This document shows, piece by piece, positions 26,356 to 35,792 of a stretch of DNA of 64,000 nucleotides. Where the stretch lies: assembly GCA_009797885.1 (NCBI GenBank), contig WNKP01000005.1, positions 124,001-188,000 of the forward strand. Reading direction: 5' to 3'. The stretch's first letter is position 1. Each line of letters starts with the position of its first letter. The position numbers and the translations under genes were made by a program. This DNA is from Flavobacteriaceae bacterium GF1. Its GTDB lineage: Bacteria > Bacteroidota > Bacteroidia > Flavobacteriales > Flavobacteriaceae. The notes below the pieces were generated by a model. That model saw nothing but the letters and a program-made list of their open reading frames with translations. It was not told where the DNA came from and searched no databases.

Positions 26356-27252
26356 ATGAAGCTATCAAAAGATAACTATTTAAAAGCAAGGGATTTTATA
26401 TTGACAAATGCTAGAATGATAGAAAGGCGTTTGTTTCATTTTCATTTTGAAAACGACGGTCCGGAAGGTGTTTTTCATGCGGTTTATGCCTATCGAAACC
26501 CGGACGGCGGCTTTGGACATGGAATGGAACCGGATACGGCCTCACCTGAAAGTCAACCACTATTCAGTATTATGGCCCTTGAAACACTGGACGAAGTTGA
26601 TTACCTGAATAAAGAGATTATTCTAAATGACTTTATGCCCTATTTTAAAAGCATAACCACCAAAAAAGGTGGAATACCCTGGATGCTCAGACCTAAAAGC
26701 AATTATCCATGTGAAGAACACTTCAAGACCGTTAAGGAATGGGCCGCTTTGAGCACCACTGCACCCTTATTGGGGATTCTGGAAAAATATAAAATCGATA
26801 TTCCTTGGAAGCAAAAGGCAGAACAGTTTGTTTGGGGTGAATTTGACCGAATAAAGGAAAAGCATGTATTTTGTTACCTCTGTGTTCCCAGATGGCTCAC
26901 ATTTTTAAAGTATACCAAAAGTCAGGACAAAGCCCAGGAAACAATCAAAAATCTTAAAAATTGGATATTGACCAGCGGAGTGATTTGCGAAGATAAATCG
27001 GACACCGGTTGGGGGCTTTATGGAAAGCCCCATAGCCTAAATTATGCAACTTCTCCCCAAAGCATCCTATATTCTATATTTACTCAAGAGACCATTGAAT
27101 CTGACTTAAAGGAATTGATCAATAGACAGCAAGAAGATGGTAGATGGGGTACATGGTATGGCATTAGTGAAGGAACAAAGTTGGAATGGGCAGGAATCCA
27201 AACCCTATGGACTTTAAAAACCCTAAAAAATTACAATAGAATAGAAAAATAG
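26356..27252 (+). CDS. Terpene-cyclase/prenyltransferase-like alpha-alpha toroid protein
   Basis: 298 residues with repeats like those of squalene cyclase and prenyltransferase beta folds: YRNPDGGFGHGMEPD near residue 50, and RQQEDGRWGTWYG near the C-terminus. The catalytic DxDD of squalene-hopene cyclases is not seen. Function unknown; cytoplasmic, no signal. A distant relative lies at 38355. Confidence 0.55.
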   Translation: MKLSKDNYLKARDFILTNARMIERRLFHFHFENDGPEGVFHAVYAYRNPDGGFGHGMEPDTASPESQPLFSIMALETLDEVDYLNKEIILNDFMPYFKSITTKKGGIPWMLRPKSNYPCEEHFKTVKEWAALSTTAPLLGILEKYKIDIPWKQKAEQFVWGEFDRIKEKHVFCYLCVPRWLTFLKYTKSQDKAQETIKNLKNWILTSGVICEDKSDTGWGLYGKPHSLNYATSPQSILYSIFTQETIESDLKELINRQQEDGRWGTWYGISEGTKLEWAGIQTLWTLKTLKNYNRIEK

Positions 27253-27315
27253 ACCGCGTACAACAATGAAAAGCATATCCTAGCCAGGACCATTACCTGT
27301 AAGCGGAAGATAACC

Positions 27316-28122
27316 ATGGATGCTAAGTATAATAAAATAGGAATTGCGTACAATGTCACCCGAAAGGCCGACCCATATATAGCCGAACAACTGCTAAAAT
27401 ACTTACGGCCGAAATCGGAAGGAATATATTTGGATATCGGTTGTGGAACGGGAAACTATACCAACGAATTCCAAAAAAGAGGACTTCAATTTATCGGAAT
27501 TGACCCTTCCACGGAAATGCTCGAAAAAGCACGACAAAAGAATAAAAACATAGATTGGCGAATAGGTACTGCGGAAAGCATTGAACTTTTGGACAACACT
27601 GTTGATGGTATTGTGGGAAGTTTGACCATTCATCATTGGACCGATCTGGATAAAGGCTTTTCAGAGCTTTACCGCGTGGTAAAACCAAATGGTAACATAG
27701 TGATTTTCACGTCGACTCCGAAACAGATGAAAGGCTATTGGCTCAATCATTATTTTCCTAAAATGATGGCGGACTCCATAGCGCAAATGCCAAGTCTATT
27801 GCACATAAAAAATGCCATGCGGAATTGCGGAATTGAAATTTCCGGGATTGACAATTATTTTATCCAACCCGATCTACAGGATAAATTTCTGTACTGCGGA
27901 AAACATAAACCAGAACTGTATTTTGATCAACGGATTAGAAATGGGATTTCTTCCTTCTCAGCTTTGGCAAATCGAACCGAAGTCCAGCAGGGACTGTCCA
28001 AACTCAAAACAGATATGGACAGTGGAGAAATCAAGGTAATAATCGACTCCTACAGCAATGATTTGGGGGATTATGTGTACATCGTTGGAAAAAAGCCGAC
28101 AGCGAACAAGGTGTATACATGA
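27316..28122 (+). CDS. Class I SAM-dependent methyltransferase
   Basis: 268 residues with a clear SAM-binding motif I, LDIGCGTGNYTNEF (about 39-52), the acidic GIDPSTEMLEKARQ, and the later VDGIVGSLTIHHWTD and YRVVKPNGNIVIFTS. Methyltransf_11-like; small-molecule substrate unknown. It follows the toroid protein by 63 bp and may be co-transcribed. Confidence 0.85.
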   Translation: MDAKYNKIGIAYNVTRKADPYIAEQLLKYLRPKSEGIYLDIGCGTGNYTNEFQKRGLQFIGIDPSTEMLEKARQKNKNIDWRIGTAESIELLDNTVDGIVGSLTIHHWTDLDKGFSELYRVVKPNGNIVIFTSTPKQMKGYWLNHYFPKMMADSIAQMPSLLHIKNAMRNCGIEISGIDNYFIQPDLQDKFLYCGKHKPELYFDQRIRNGISSFSALANRTEVQQGLSKLKTDMDSGEIKVIIDSYSNDLGDYVYIVGKKPTANKVYT

Positions 28123-28359
28123 TAGTGGTCTTGGTGACAGAAAATAGTACCATAAAAACCCATACCTAGCGGTTGGGACCCTTGGTAACTATTTAATAAC
28201 ATAAATCAGCGCGTCAAAATAGATGTATTTTCTTACAAAATTTGTAACTTCATGCGAGCTAGGTCATTACTTATAAAAGTGCGGACTTTCATCATAAACA
28301 AAATGGAAAAATTCCCCCAGCTTTTTTAAAAGTTGGTTAATTCCTTACAATTAAAAGCT

Positions 28360-28584
28360 ATGAAAAAAGTCTTTCTTGTGTTCATTATTGCCCTTTCTTT
28401 CGCATTCATTTCAAACGCAGAACCTACAACTGCTATAAAAAGCAATCCATCCCTAAAAGAGATGATAGGTGCAGAAAATGAAGCGTTAGATCAATGTTTT
28501 ATTATTGACATACCAGACGAAAATGGTAAGTGTTATGAGTTATGTCCTCCTTTATGGGAGCGCGAAGAAATTCCGTGTCGCTAA
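28360..28584 (+). CDS. Small secreted protein of unknown function
   Basis: 74 residues from ATG 28360: a signal peptide (VFLVFIIALSFAFISNA) and a mature part of about 50 residues with three Cys (DQCFI, GKCYELCPP) plus Cys near the end (IPCR). The paired cysteines suggest disulfides after export. Not recognised as any family. It has its own strong terminator, so it is a separate short transcript. Confidence 0.5.
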   Translation: MKKVFLVFIIALSFAFISNAEPTTAIKSNPSLKEMIGAENEALDQCFIIDIPDENGKCYELCPPLWEREEIPCR

Positions 28585-28605
28585 ATAAAACGTTAGAGTT
28601 AGAGT

Positions 28606-28642
28606 AAGGGGATTGTTTCGTTTTTGGGCAATCCCCTTTTTT
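28606..28642 (+). terminator. Terminator after the small secreted protein
   Basis: AAGGGGATTG (28606-28615) pairs with CAATCCCCTT (28629-28638), a 10-bp perfect stem with a 13-nt loop, followed by TTTT. Confidence 0.85.
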
Positions 28643-28789
28643 AGTGCTCAACCGCTATCACTACCATAGATTCAAGTACAGCGGATTTAATTACCCTTCC
28701 ATATGCCCTTGGTCTGCGATAGCGTAAAAACTTCACCCTGCTCGTAACCTTTGCCAAAAAACCGTGTCTTGAAGTAAACATGATACCAG

Positions 28790-29938
28790 ATGAAAAGATT
28801 TTTTTTAGCAGTTATGGTATGTACGGTCCATCATTTCTGCACCGCCCAAAACGAGTTAAAGACCGTTGCTACCAACAAGGACCACCTTTCTAAAGTAAGC
28901 CCAGAGGACAAAGCATTTATAAATTGGGTAGAGGGAAAAATAGATAGTGTGCGTCAAAAAAATAAAATTCCAGCGATATCCGTAGGTATCATCAAGGATG
29001 GCAAGATCCTTTTTTCTGGCGGATTTGGTCTGCATAATCTAAAGGGAACACGCAAAGCAAGCGAAATTTCAATCTATCAAATTGCATCCGACACCAAAAA
29101 AATGACGGGAATAATTGCCAATAACCTGGCTAATGAGGAAAAGTTGAAATTGGACGAACCCATTATAAGGTATTTGGGAAATTCAATTGAAAAGGAAGCC
29201 CAAAAAAGACTGGGAGGCATTACATTAAGACAGCTGCTAACACACAAATCCGGTTTGCCCTATCGACAACCGACCATGAAAAGAAAAGATGGAGAGCCGC
29301 TGCTGATCCCGTATACCGAACAGGATTTGTTAAAGGACTTAAATAATGTAACGTTAAAATCCGAACCGGGAACGGAGTTTGGTTATTCCAATTTTGGATA
29401 TGCCGTTGCCGGCTACATCTGCGAAAAAGCAAGTGGGGAAAAGTATGGCGAATTGGTTGATCGCTATATTTCAAAAGCATACCACATGCCCAACACCACA
29501 ATTTCACTTACAGAAGAACAAAGCAAGGATTTAACGACTCCCTATAGAAAAGAAAACAGGACCATGGAGACAAAACCCTTTATCATGGGTAAGCTGGCTG
29601 CCGCTGGCGGTGTTTACTCAACCATAAGTGACCTAACGAACCTTATGCTCCATCAAATAGATGCGTACGCAAACTACACCCCACAAGGGAAATCAAATCC
29701 CCTGATACTCCACAAAAAGCCTTTTGAAAGAGAAGATGGTTATGGTTTTGGATTAGGGAAAAAAGTTTTTGAAACCGGTATTCAATTTGGACATGGCGGG
29801 GATCTTGATGGTTTTGCAAGTGCTTACATATTTTCACCAGAGTATAAGTCCGGAGTGATCCTACTGACCTCCAGTGGTGGGAAATGGGTAGGACAAATGG
29901 AAAGGGAAATCTTCCATAAGTTAACGGGCAGAAAGTAG
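28790..29938 (+). CDS. Serine hydrolase, class C beta-lactamase / penicillin-binding fold
   Basis: 382 residues with a signal peptide (FLAVMVCTVHHFCTA). The three motifs of the fold are present: SxxK as Ser100-Asp-Thr-Lys103, Tyr199-Ser-Asn (FGYSNFGYA) and His335-Gly-Gly in FGHGGDLDG, where the third motif is HxG rather than KTG, as in esterase and D-peptidase members. Exported; likely an esterase or peptidase and not a resistance beta-lactamase. Stand-alone. Confidence 0.8.
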   Translation: MKRFFLAVMVCTVHHFCTAQNELKTVATNKDHLSKVSPEDKAFINWVEGKIDSVRQKNKIPAISVGIIKDGKILFSGGFGLHNLKGTRKASEISIYQIASDTKKMTGIIANNLANEEKLKLDEPIIRYLGNSIEKEAQKRLGGITLRQLLTHKSGLPYRQPTMKRKDGEPLLIPYTEQDLLKDLNNVTLKSEPGTEFGYSNFGYAVAGYICEKASGEKYGELVDRYISKAYHMPNTTISLTEEQSKDLTTPYRKENRTMETKPFIMGKLAAAGGVYSTISDLTNLMLHQIDAYANYTPQGKSNPLILHKKPFEREDGYGFGLGKKVFETGIQFGHGGDLDGFASAYIFSPEYKSGVILLTSSGGKWVGQMEREIFHKLTGRK

Positions 29939-30061
29939 TACCACCAAAAAAGGCGAATACAGACCAGCCAAAAACACTGTTTTCCAAAGGGTGTTGAAAA
30001 ATAACAAACGGACAACAATAGGAATAATTGGGCCTTCCCTTTAAGTGGAGGACAAAATTCC

Positions 30062-30069
30062 TAACTTTA
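30062..30069 (+). promoter_or_regulatory. Promoter-like box TAACTTTA before a Crp/Fnr gene
   Basis: Lies 101 nt before the GTG start at 30163. The leader ends with TTGTTGTATGACAT (30134-30147), which matches the shared CCGTTG-type motif in its second half. Confidence 0.35.
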
Positions 30070-30162
30070 AATCGGCCTGATTTCTTAACTTGAATTCTCG
30101 CGGATAAGTTCCAAGCCGGAATCCTAGTCTAAATTGTTGTATGACATCGTTAAAAACAAAAA

Positions 30163-30741
30163 GTGCATCCCTTTAAGAAATACATCTTAACGTATCAATC
30201 CCTAGGCTTAGAAGAATGGGAGCAAATTGAGCGCTGCCTTAGCCGAAAGGAATATGCTAAAGGCGAAGTGATTCTGGCCAGTGGTAAAATATGTAGAAAG
30301 CTATATTTTCTGGAAGATGGTTTCCTGCGGTTTTACATTCTGAAAGATGGAGAAACAGTTTCCAAATTCTTTACGGAAGCGCCCTACTGTTTTACATCGC
30401 AGCGAAGTTTTGCGAATGGAATTCCCACAGATGATACGATTGAAGCATTAAAGGACTCCATAATCTGGGAAATGGATAAAACGGATGCCTTTGACCTGTT
30501 GCGGATTCCGAATTGGAGTGAGTTTATACGAAAACTGATCCAAGAAGTGCAATACTTTACGGAACAAATCCTGGAAGAGACCCAAAATTATACTGCTGAG
30601 GAAAGGTACCGCAGAATGCTGGAACAGAACAGCAGTATTTTGCTTCACGCTCCATTAAAGGATGTTGCCAGCTATCTTGGAATTGCGCCCCAATCCTTAA
30701 GTAGGATCAGAAAAAATATTGGCCAAGTAAACCGAAGTTAA
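30163..30741 (+). CDS. Crp/Fnr-family regulator
   Basis: 192 residues with a GTG start. An N-terminal cyclic-nucleotide-binding-type barrel (KGEVILASGKICRKLYFLEDGFLRFY) and a C-terminal helix-turn-helix (LKDVASYLGIAPQSLSRIRKNI). No Fe-S Cys cluster. In Bacteroidota these small Crp-like proteins often control an adjacent gene; here a secreted SRPBCC gene follows 55 bp downstream. Confidence 0.8.
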   Translation: MHPFKKYILTYQSLGLEEWEQIERCLSRKEYAKGEVILASGKICRKLYFLEDGFLRFYILKDGETVSKFFTEAPYCFTSQRSFANGIPTDDTIEALKDSIIWEMDKTDAFDLLRIPNWSEFIRKLIQEVQYFTEQILEETQNYTAEERYRRMLEQNSSILLHAPLKDVASYLGIAPQSLSRIRKNIGQVNRS

Positions 30742-30796
30742 CATAGGTGCAGTGGATTTGAAGGGGTAACCTGGAATTTTGGAAAAAACAAATTCC

Positions 30797-31285
30797 ATGC
30801 GATTCATACCTTTCATTATTATGGCAATCATTTTTACAACGCTCAAAGCCCAAGACAAGGCGCCTACCAACAAGCACTTCTGGTATACCTTGGAAACTAC
30901 GGCCTCACCAGGTGCCATTTGGCAAATATGGACCGATGTTCCCAATTGGAAAAACTGGGATACGGGTTTAAAAGATGCTTCGATTAAAAGAGCTTTCGGT
31001 CTTGGGGCAAAGGGAACAATAACGTCCCTGGAAGACCGCAAGTCAAAATTTAAGGTTGTAGCCTTTGAAGAAGGCAGGTCATACACATACAAAACCAAAC
31101 TGCCCCTTGGGAGTTTATATGTAAAACGGTATCTGAAAACGGAAAATGGTATAACCACCTTCACCCACGAGGTTTGGTTCAAAGGACTGACCGGCGGAGC
31201 CTTTGCCAATGCATTTGGCGAAAAGTTCAGGAAAATGCTGCCCGAAGTATTGCAAAACATCAAACACATGGCAGAAAGCCAATGA
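30797..31285 (+). CDS. Secreted SRPBCC-like protein
   Basis: 162 residues from ATG 30797 (a TTG at 30779 is rejected). It starts with a signal peptide (FIPFIIMAIIFTTLKAQ), unusual for a START-like protein, followed by FWYTLETTASPGAIWQIWTDVPNWKNWDTGL and the C-terminal helix. Would bind a hydrophobic ligand in the periplasm. Possibly co-transcribed with the Crp-like gene. Confidence 0.65.
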   Translation: MRFIPFIIMAIIFTTLKAQDKAPTNKHFWYTLETTASPGAIWQIWTDVPNWKNWDTGLKDASIKRAFGLGAKGTITSLEDRKSKFKVVAFEEGRSYTYKTKLPLGSLYVKRYLKTENGITTFTHEVWFKGLTGGAFANAFGEKFRKMLPEVLQNIKHMAESQ

Positions 31286-31347
31286 AGGCCATACGTCCAA
31301 TGGTAGTTATCCCGTAACAAAACCCAGTATTGAAGGAATATTTTAAG

Positions 31348-31722
31348 ATGATGATTGCGATGAAAATAATGTACTTTGCCAACGTAATTGTTGCAGGTGC
31401 AATCAGTATTACCAGTTTGTTTTATCCAAAAACTGCCCAAAAGAGCATTTTCACTGATGCTTTTGAATATTCGGAAAGCATTCGTTTAATCGGGGCACTT
31501 TGGTTTGCAATTTTTGTGTTGTCCCTTATAGGGCTATGGTATCCAAAACAAATGAGTTTGGTTTTTGTCTTTCAGTTGATCTATAAATCAAGTTGGCTAT
31601 TGTTTGCAGCCATCCCTGCTATGATGAATGCCCATCCATACCCAAAAGCAATGGCCTCATTTTTTTTGGTTTGGGTTATTGTCCTCCCGTTTGTCATCCC
31701 TTGGAAAGAAATGCTAAATTGA
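31348..31722 (+). CDS. Small four-helix membrane protein
   Basis: About 124 residues (ATG 31348; ATG 31360 also possible). Four hydrophobic helices: FANVIVAGAISITSLFY, IRLIGALWFAIFVLSLIGLW, LVFVFQLIYKSSWLLFAAI and MASFFLVWVIVLPFVI. Not recognised as a named family. Sits 62 bp after the SRPBCC gene. Confidence 0.55.
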   Translation: MMIAMKIMYFANVIVAGAISITSLFYPKTAQKSIFTDAFEYSESIRLIGALWFAIFVLSLIGLWYPKQMSLVFVFQLIYKSSWLLFAAIPAMMNAHPYPKAMASFFLVWVIVLPFVIPWKEMLN

Positions 31723-31822
31723 GGAAGGAAAACAGGGTACACTACAATGGAAAACCGCACAAAGCGTTCTAACGACCAAACGCGGCCATGGTGTATCATT
31801 TTTAAAAAACCGAAAAAGCAAT

Positions 31823-32740
31823 ATGAAGGCAGTGATTTATGAAAAATATGGGCCGCCGAAAGTCCTTAAGCTAAAGGATATAAAAAAACCCGTACCTAAA
31901 GATGATGAAATACTGGTAAAAATATATGCGGCTACGGTTACTTCGGGGGATGTACGGCTTCGGAGTTCTGATTTCCCTCCGTTATTTTGGCTTCCAGCCC
32001 GATTGATCTTTGGATTTTTCAAACCCAAAAAGAAAATTTTGGGACATGAATTGGCCGGAGTGGTTGAAGAGGTTGGAAAAAATGTTACTGAATTCAAGGT
32101 TGGCGATAGCGTGTTTGGAACCACTACCATGCTCAACACTGGTTCCTATGCCGAATATATATGCGTGCCCCAAAAATGGAAAAATGGTGTAATCGAACTA
32201 AAACCGAAGAATTTGGGGTATCATGAGGCTGCCGCATTACCCGTTGGAGCAATGACCGCAATTTACCTTTTGGAGAAAGCGAATTTAAAAAGTGGACAGA
32301 ACGTACTGGTTTATGGTGCCTCCGGAAGTGTTGGAAGTTATGCCGTACAACTTGCAAACCAAAAAGGCTCAAGGGTGACTGGCGTATGCAGCACCTCGAA
32401 TTTTGAAATGGTAAGATCACTTGGTGCCGAAAGTTTGCTGGATTATAAAACGGAGGACTTTTCCAAAAGCAATGAAAAGTTCGATATCATTTTTGATGCC
32501 GTTGGGAAGACAACAAAAGCCAAAGCAAAAAAGGTCTTAAAGGCTGGTGGCACTTTTGTCTCTGTTAAAATGCTCACAAAAGAGAGCGATGAACATCTTA
32601 AGCTGATAAAAACAATGGCAGAAAAAGGAACCTTAACTCCTTTTATCGACAAACACTTTAAACTTGGTGACATAGTAAAAGCCCACGAATACGTTGACCG
32701 AGGGCGAAAAAGGGGAAATGTGGTACTGGATATCGCATAA
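31823..32740 (+). CDS. NAD(P)-dependent medium-chain reductase (quinone oxidoreductase-like)
   Basis: 305 residues. N-terminal GroES-like domain (DEILVKIYAATVTSGDVRLRS, LGHELAGVVEEVG) and a Rossmann domain with VLVYGASGSVGSYAVQLA near residue 165. The Zn-binding residues of alcohol dehydrogenases are lacking, so it belongs to the zinc-free quinone oxidoreductase/enoyl reductase group. Cytoplasmic. Stand-alone. Confidence 0.85.
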   Translation: MKAVIYEKYGPPKVLKLKDIKKPVPKDDEILVKIYAATVTSGDVRLRSSDFPPLFWLPARLIFGFFKPKKKILGHELAGVVEEVGKNVTEFKVGDSVFGTTTMLNTGSYAEYICVPQKWKNGVIELKPKNLGYHEAAALPVGAMTAIYLLEKANLKSGQNVLVYGASGSVGSYAVQLANQKGSRVTGVCSTSNFEMVRSLGAESLLDYKTEDFSKSNEKFDIIFDAVGKTTKAKAKKVLKAGGTFVSVKMLTKESDEHLKLIKTMAEKGTLTPFIDKHFKLGDIVKAHEYVDRGRKRGNVVLDIA

Positions 32741-32796
32741 CAAAAACAAAAAAGCAGTAGACTTCTAGGGACTATAATCCGTTGCTACATTTTAGT

Positions 32797-32804
32797 TAAC
32801 TTCA
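32797..32804 (+). promoter_or_regulatory. Promoter-like box TAACTTCA with structured leader
   Basis: 179 nt before ATG 32976. The leader contains TTCCATGGAA (32881-32890) and the hairpin CTTGCCC-N5-GGGCAAG (32913-32931), without a T-run. Confidence 0.35.
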
Positions 32805-32975
32805 AACCTGTAAATTTTTAGTTTGGTCGAACTCGCCACGCTTGGACAAGCTTAGCTGTAGGAACGGGAAATCCAGCAGTTTCCATGGAACAACTTCCCC
32901 TAACAGCCTATGCTTGCCCCATAAGGGCAAGAATAAACGATGGTGAGGGCCATGGTACCTAATACAAGAGAAAAA

Positions 32976-33935
32976 ATGAGAATTCCAGTCATTGCCATTT
33001 GCCTTTTATTGGCCAATACCGTAGTTGCCCAAAAAACCTCAATAGACTATGAGCTGAACGGTAGACCTTCCAATACAGAAATACAGGATGCATTGGACAG
33101 GTCACAAAACCCGTTTGCCAAATATATTGGTGAATGGACATTGAAAGAAGACACCTGGATCCAGAACTGGGGGGATAAAACGGATACTATAAAAATTCCT
33201 GGACATCACACCATATCCAATCAGATCAATACGGACAACAGTTTGTTTTCCATAATCGATGGTCCAGAGCCCAATGGACATATTTTTTGGTCGTACAACC
33301 CAAATACAAAGGAGGTTGGACATTTATCCAGTTTTGGGGCTTTTAGGGCCGGAACGGGAACTGGGGAATTTTATGGCGAAGGAAATTTAAGGTTAAAAAT
33401 ACGTTTCGAAGGCGAGGCACCGGGAACATATCGCATATACACTTACGAGTGGATCAATGGTGATGAATATGCCCTAAACTCCATTCAGTTTGATAAAAAT
33501 GACCAACCCACCGGATTATTCTACAAAGGGAACTTTATCCGAATACGGTCAAGAAAACACATCAAAAAGGAAATGGAAGAAATCCTTAAAATTCTTGATG
33601 ACCATCAAATCCCCAAAGAGGAACAAATAGCCGTATATGCAGAAAATGTTGTCCATATGGCTCCGAACAATCAGGTAATTACCAATAAAAAAGACTTATT
33701 GACCTATCTCAACGGACAAAAAGCGTTTGGATATTCGGATATGGAACATCAAATAGTGGAATTTTCCACCCATGGGGACATCGTTATGATGAGGGGTAAG
33801 GTAGAGGGAACCTTTTATCCGAGCAATGGAGAGAAAGAAATTACTTTTTTAACCAAAAATCTCTTTATTTTCACAAGGATCGATGGGGAATTAAAAATTT
33901 CGAAGATAATCTATAATATAAGCCCTCAAGATTGA
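32976..33935 (+). CDS. Secreted protein: DUF1579-like beta-barrel plus NTF2-like domain
   Basis: About 319 residues from ATG 32976, which opens the signal peptide (IPVIAICLLLANTVVAQ). The N-terminal two thirds (about 45-195) is beta-rich with NPFAKYIGEWTLKEDTW, lipocalin-like; the C-terminal part (about 205-318) reads as a SnoaL/DUF4440-type NTF2 fold (AVYAENVVHMAPNNQVITNKKDLLTYL). A two-domain exported ligand binder of unknown role. Its stop lies 14 bp before the next GTG start, so the agmatine-deiminase-like gene is co-transcribed. Confidence 0.6.
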   Translation: MRIPVIAICLLLANTVVAQKTSIDYELNGRPSNTEIQDALDRSQNPFAKYIGEWTLKEDTWIQNWGDKTDTIKIPGHHTISNQINTDNSLFSIIDGPEPNGHIFWSYNPNTKEVGHLSSFGAFRAGTGTGEFYGEGNLRLKIRFEGEAPGTYRIYTYEWINGDEYALNSIQFDKNDQPTGLFYKGNFIRIRSRKHIKKEMEEILKILDDHQIPKEEQIAVYAENVVHMAPNNQVITNKKDLLTYLNGQKAFGYSDMEHQIVEFSTHGDIVMMRGKVEGTFYPSNGEKEITFLTKNLFIFTRIDGELKISKIIYNISPQD

Positions 33936-33949
33936 ACCAAACAAAAAGC

Positions 33950-35239
33950 GTGAAGACCTTACCACTGTTAGCGGCGATTTTCTTTTTGGGCCTGTCATGT
34001 AATTCCACAGGCAAAAAACAACAGGAGCAAATAAAGGTTACCCGACAAATGGCCGAATTTGAAAAATTGGATGCACTTTGGCTTATTTGGCCAACTACGG
34101 ACCATAAGCAAGGGGAGTCGGTAGAAAAGGTAACCATGGCCCTGGTTGATATCTTAATAAACGATATAAAAATCGTTATAAGTTGTGCCGATGATAAAGT
34201 GCTTCAAAAGGCCAAATCCAAATTAAATGAAAAGCATACCAATTCGGAAAACCTTATTTTTCGTGTTATCCCATCCGTGGAAATATGGGCAAGGGACATG
34301 GGGCCCGTCTTTGTGGAAACCAGGAATGGCAACCATGCCATTGCAGATTTTAATTTTGATTCCTGGGGATATGCCGATACATTGGATGTAAATTCAATGA
34401 CCGAAGAGACCTATGACGAAAAGGTTGCCGAATTATTAAATCTTCCCCTTGTTTCAAGTACAATGATCAGCGAAGGAGGCAACCGCGAACTTAATGGTAA
34501 AGGGACCCTAATGGTGACCGAGACCGTGGAAAAAGGTCGTAACCCAAAGCTATCCAAGGCTGAAATGGAGGCGGAATATCAAAGATTATTGGGTGTCAAA
34601 AAAGTCATTTGGCTAAAAGAAGGGCTTCTGGAAGATCGCCATACCTTTCTCGGTCCTTTATCCACAGCGGATAACACAAAAGTGTACACCGTGGTGACCA
34701 CCAATGGCCATGTGGATGAATTTGCCCGATTTGTCAATGATTCCACTATTCTTTTGGCCAGTATTGACAGTACCGAATTAAAAGATCCCATGGCCCGGGA
34801 AAACCATAGGCGTTTGGAAGAAAATTTTAGAATACTTTCCGAAAGTACGGACCAAAACGGTAAGCCGTTTAAAATTGTACGATTGCCCTTACCACGGACC
34901 ATTCTTACAACCATGGGGCCCGGTGATTATGTATACGATTATATTAAAACCCTTGAATATAGCGACGGAAGTGAATTTCCCAAAGGAGATACCATAACCG
35001 TTGTGGCACCGGCCAGTTACCTGAATTTCATTATTACCAATAGGGTTATTATTGGCCAGAAATACTGGCGGGAAGGAATGCCCCTTACAATTAAAATGCA
35101 GGACGAAGAAGCGCTTCGGATACTTAAAGAGGTATTCCCTGCTAGAAAGGTGGTACTGCTGGATGCTTTGGCCGTCAACTTGGGAGGTGGGGGCTTGCAT
35201 TGCATAAGTATGCACCAACCAAGGTTGTTGAAAAATTAA
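33950..35239 (+). CDS. Agmatine deiminase / PAD_porph family lipoprotein
   Basis: About 429 residues from GTG 33950, which opens a lipoprotein signal (LPLLAAIFFLGLSC). The guanidine-modifying fold is clear: LWLIWPT, VEIWARDMGPVFV, the His motif TTNGHVDEFARF and the nucleophile Cys418 in NLGGGGLHCISMHQP. Known relatives convert agmatine to N-carbamoylputrescine in the cytoplasm, but the lipoprotein signal places this one in the periplasm, closer to the secreted arginine-deiminase branch. Substrate not known. Confidence 0.8.
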   Translation: MKTLPLLAAIFFLGLSCNSTGKKQQEQIKVTRQMAEFEKLDALWLIWPTTDHKQGESVEKVTMALVDILINDIKIVISCADDKVLQKAKSKLNEKHTNSENLIFRVIPSVEIWARDMGPVFVETRNGNHAIADFNFDSWGYADTLDVNSMTEETYDEKVAELLNLPLVSSTMISEGGNRELNGKGTLMVTETVEKGRNPKLSKAEMEAEYQRLLGVKKVIWLKEGLLEDRHTFLGPLSTADNTKVYTVVTTNGHVDEFARFVNDSTILLASIDSTELKDPMARENHRRLEENFRILSESTDQNGKPFKIVRLPLPRTILTTMGPGDYVYDYIKTLEYSDGSEFPKGDTITVVAPASYLNFIITNRVIIGQKYWREGMPLTIKMQDEEALRILKEVFPARKVVLLDALAVNLGGGGLHCISMHQPRLLKN

Positions 35240-35317
35240 ATGCCAAAATACAAGGTTAAAAGTGGTCTTCAATTCCTTGTAATCGTATTCCTTACAACGG
35301 AATCCTTTACAATCCAT

Positions 35318-35353
35318 TATCTTTAGGGAAAGGAGGACCGTTTCCTAACTTTG
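35318..35353 (+). promoter_or_regulatory. Two promoter-like boxes before the DUF2200 gene
   Basis: TATCTTTA (35318-35325, within ACAATCCATTATCTTTA) and a perfect TAACTTTG (35346-35353), 75 nt before ATG 35421. Confidence 0.45.
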
Positions 35354-35420
35354 GCTACAACAAGCTTACAGGAAAAGTCCATAACCGATCATTTACAAAA
35401 CCTTCAAAAAGGAAAAAGAA

Positions 35421-35792
35421 ATGAAAGCTACCGAAGAACATAACAAACGAATCGCAAAATTGACGTTTTCCTCCGTTTATCCCCATTATAGGGCAAAGGT
35501 GGAAAAAAAGGGAAGGACAAAGGAAGAACTGCACCAGGTCATAAGGTGGTTGACCGGTTTTGAGGATGATAGCCTACAAGAGTTCATTGATAACAAGGCA
35601 ACATTTGAAACCTTCTTTCAAAACGCAAAACTAAATCAAAACGCACACCTCATTAAAGGGGTAATCTGCGGTTATAGAATAGAAGAAATTGACAATACGC
35701 TAACACGGCAGGTCCGATATCTGGATAAGTTGGTGGATGAATTGGCAAAAGGTCGTAAAATGGAGAAGATTTTACGGAAAGAAGGGAAATGA
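35421..35792 (+). CDS. DUF2200 family protein
   Basis: 123 residues, cytoplasmic and mostly helical. The DUF2200 pattern is clear: IAKLTFSSVYPHYRAKVEKKGRTKEELHQVIRWLTGF and GYRIEEIDNTLTRQVRYLDKLVDELAKGR. Function unknown. Its stop overlaps the next start by 4 bp (ATGA), so it is coupled to the reductase gene. Confidence 0.75.
   Translation: MKATEEHNKRIAKLTFSSVYPHYRAKVEKKGRTKEELHQVIRWLTGFEDDSLQEFIDNKATFETFFQNAKLNQNAHLIKGVICGYRIEEIDNTLTRQVRYLDKLVDELAKGRKMEKILRKEGK

Noticed and set aside
28790-29938. Antibiotic-resistance beta-lactamase
   Set aside because: The third motif is HGG, as in esterases and D-peptidases, and nothing else indicates resistance.
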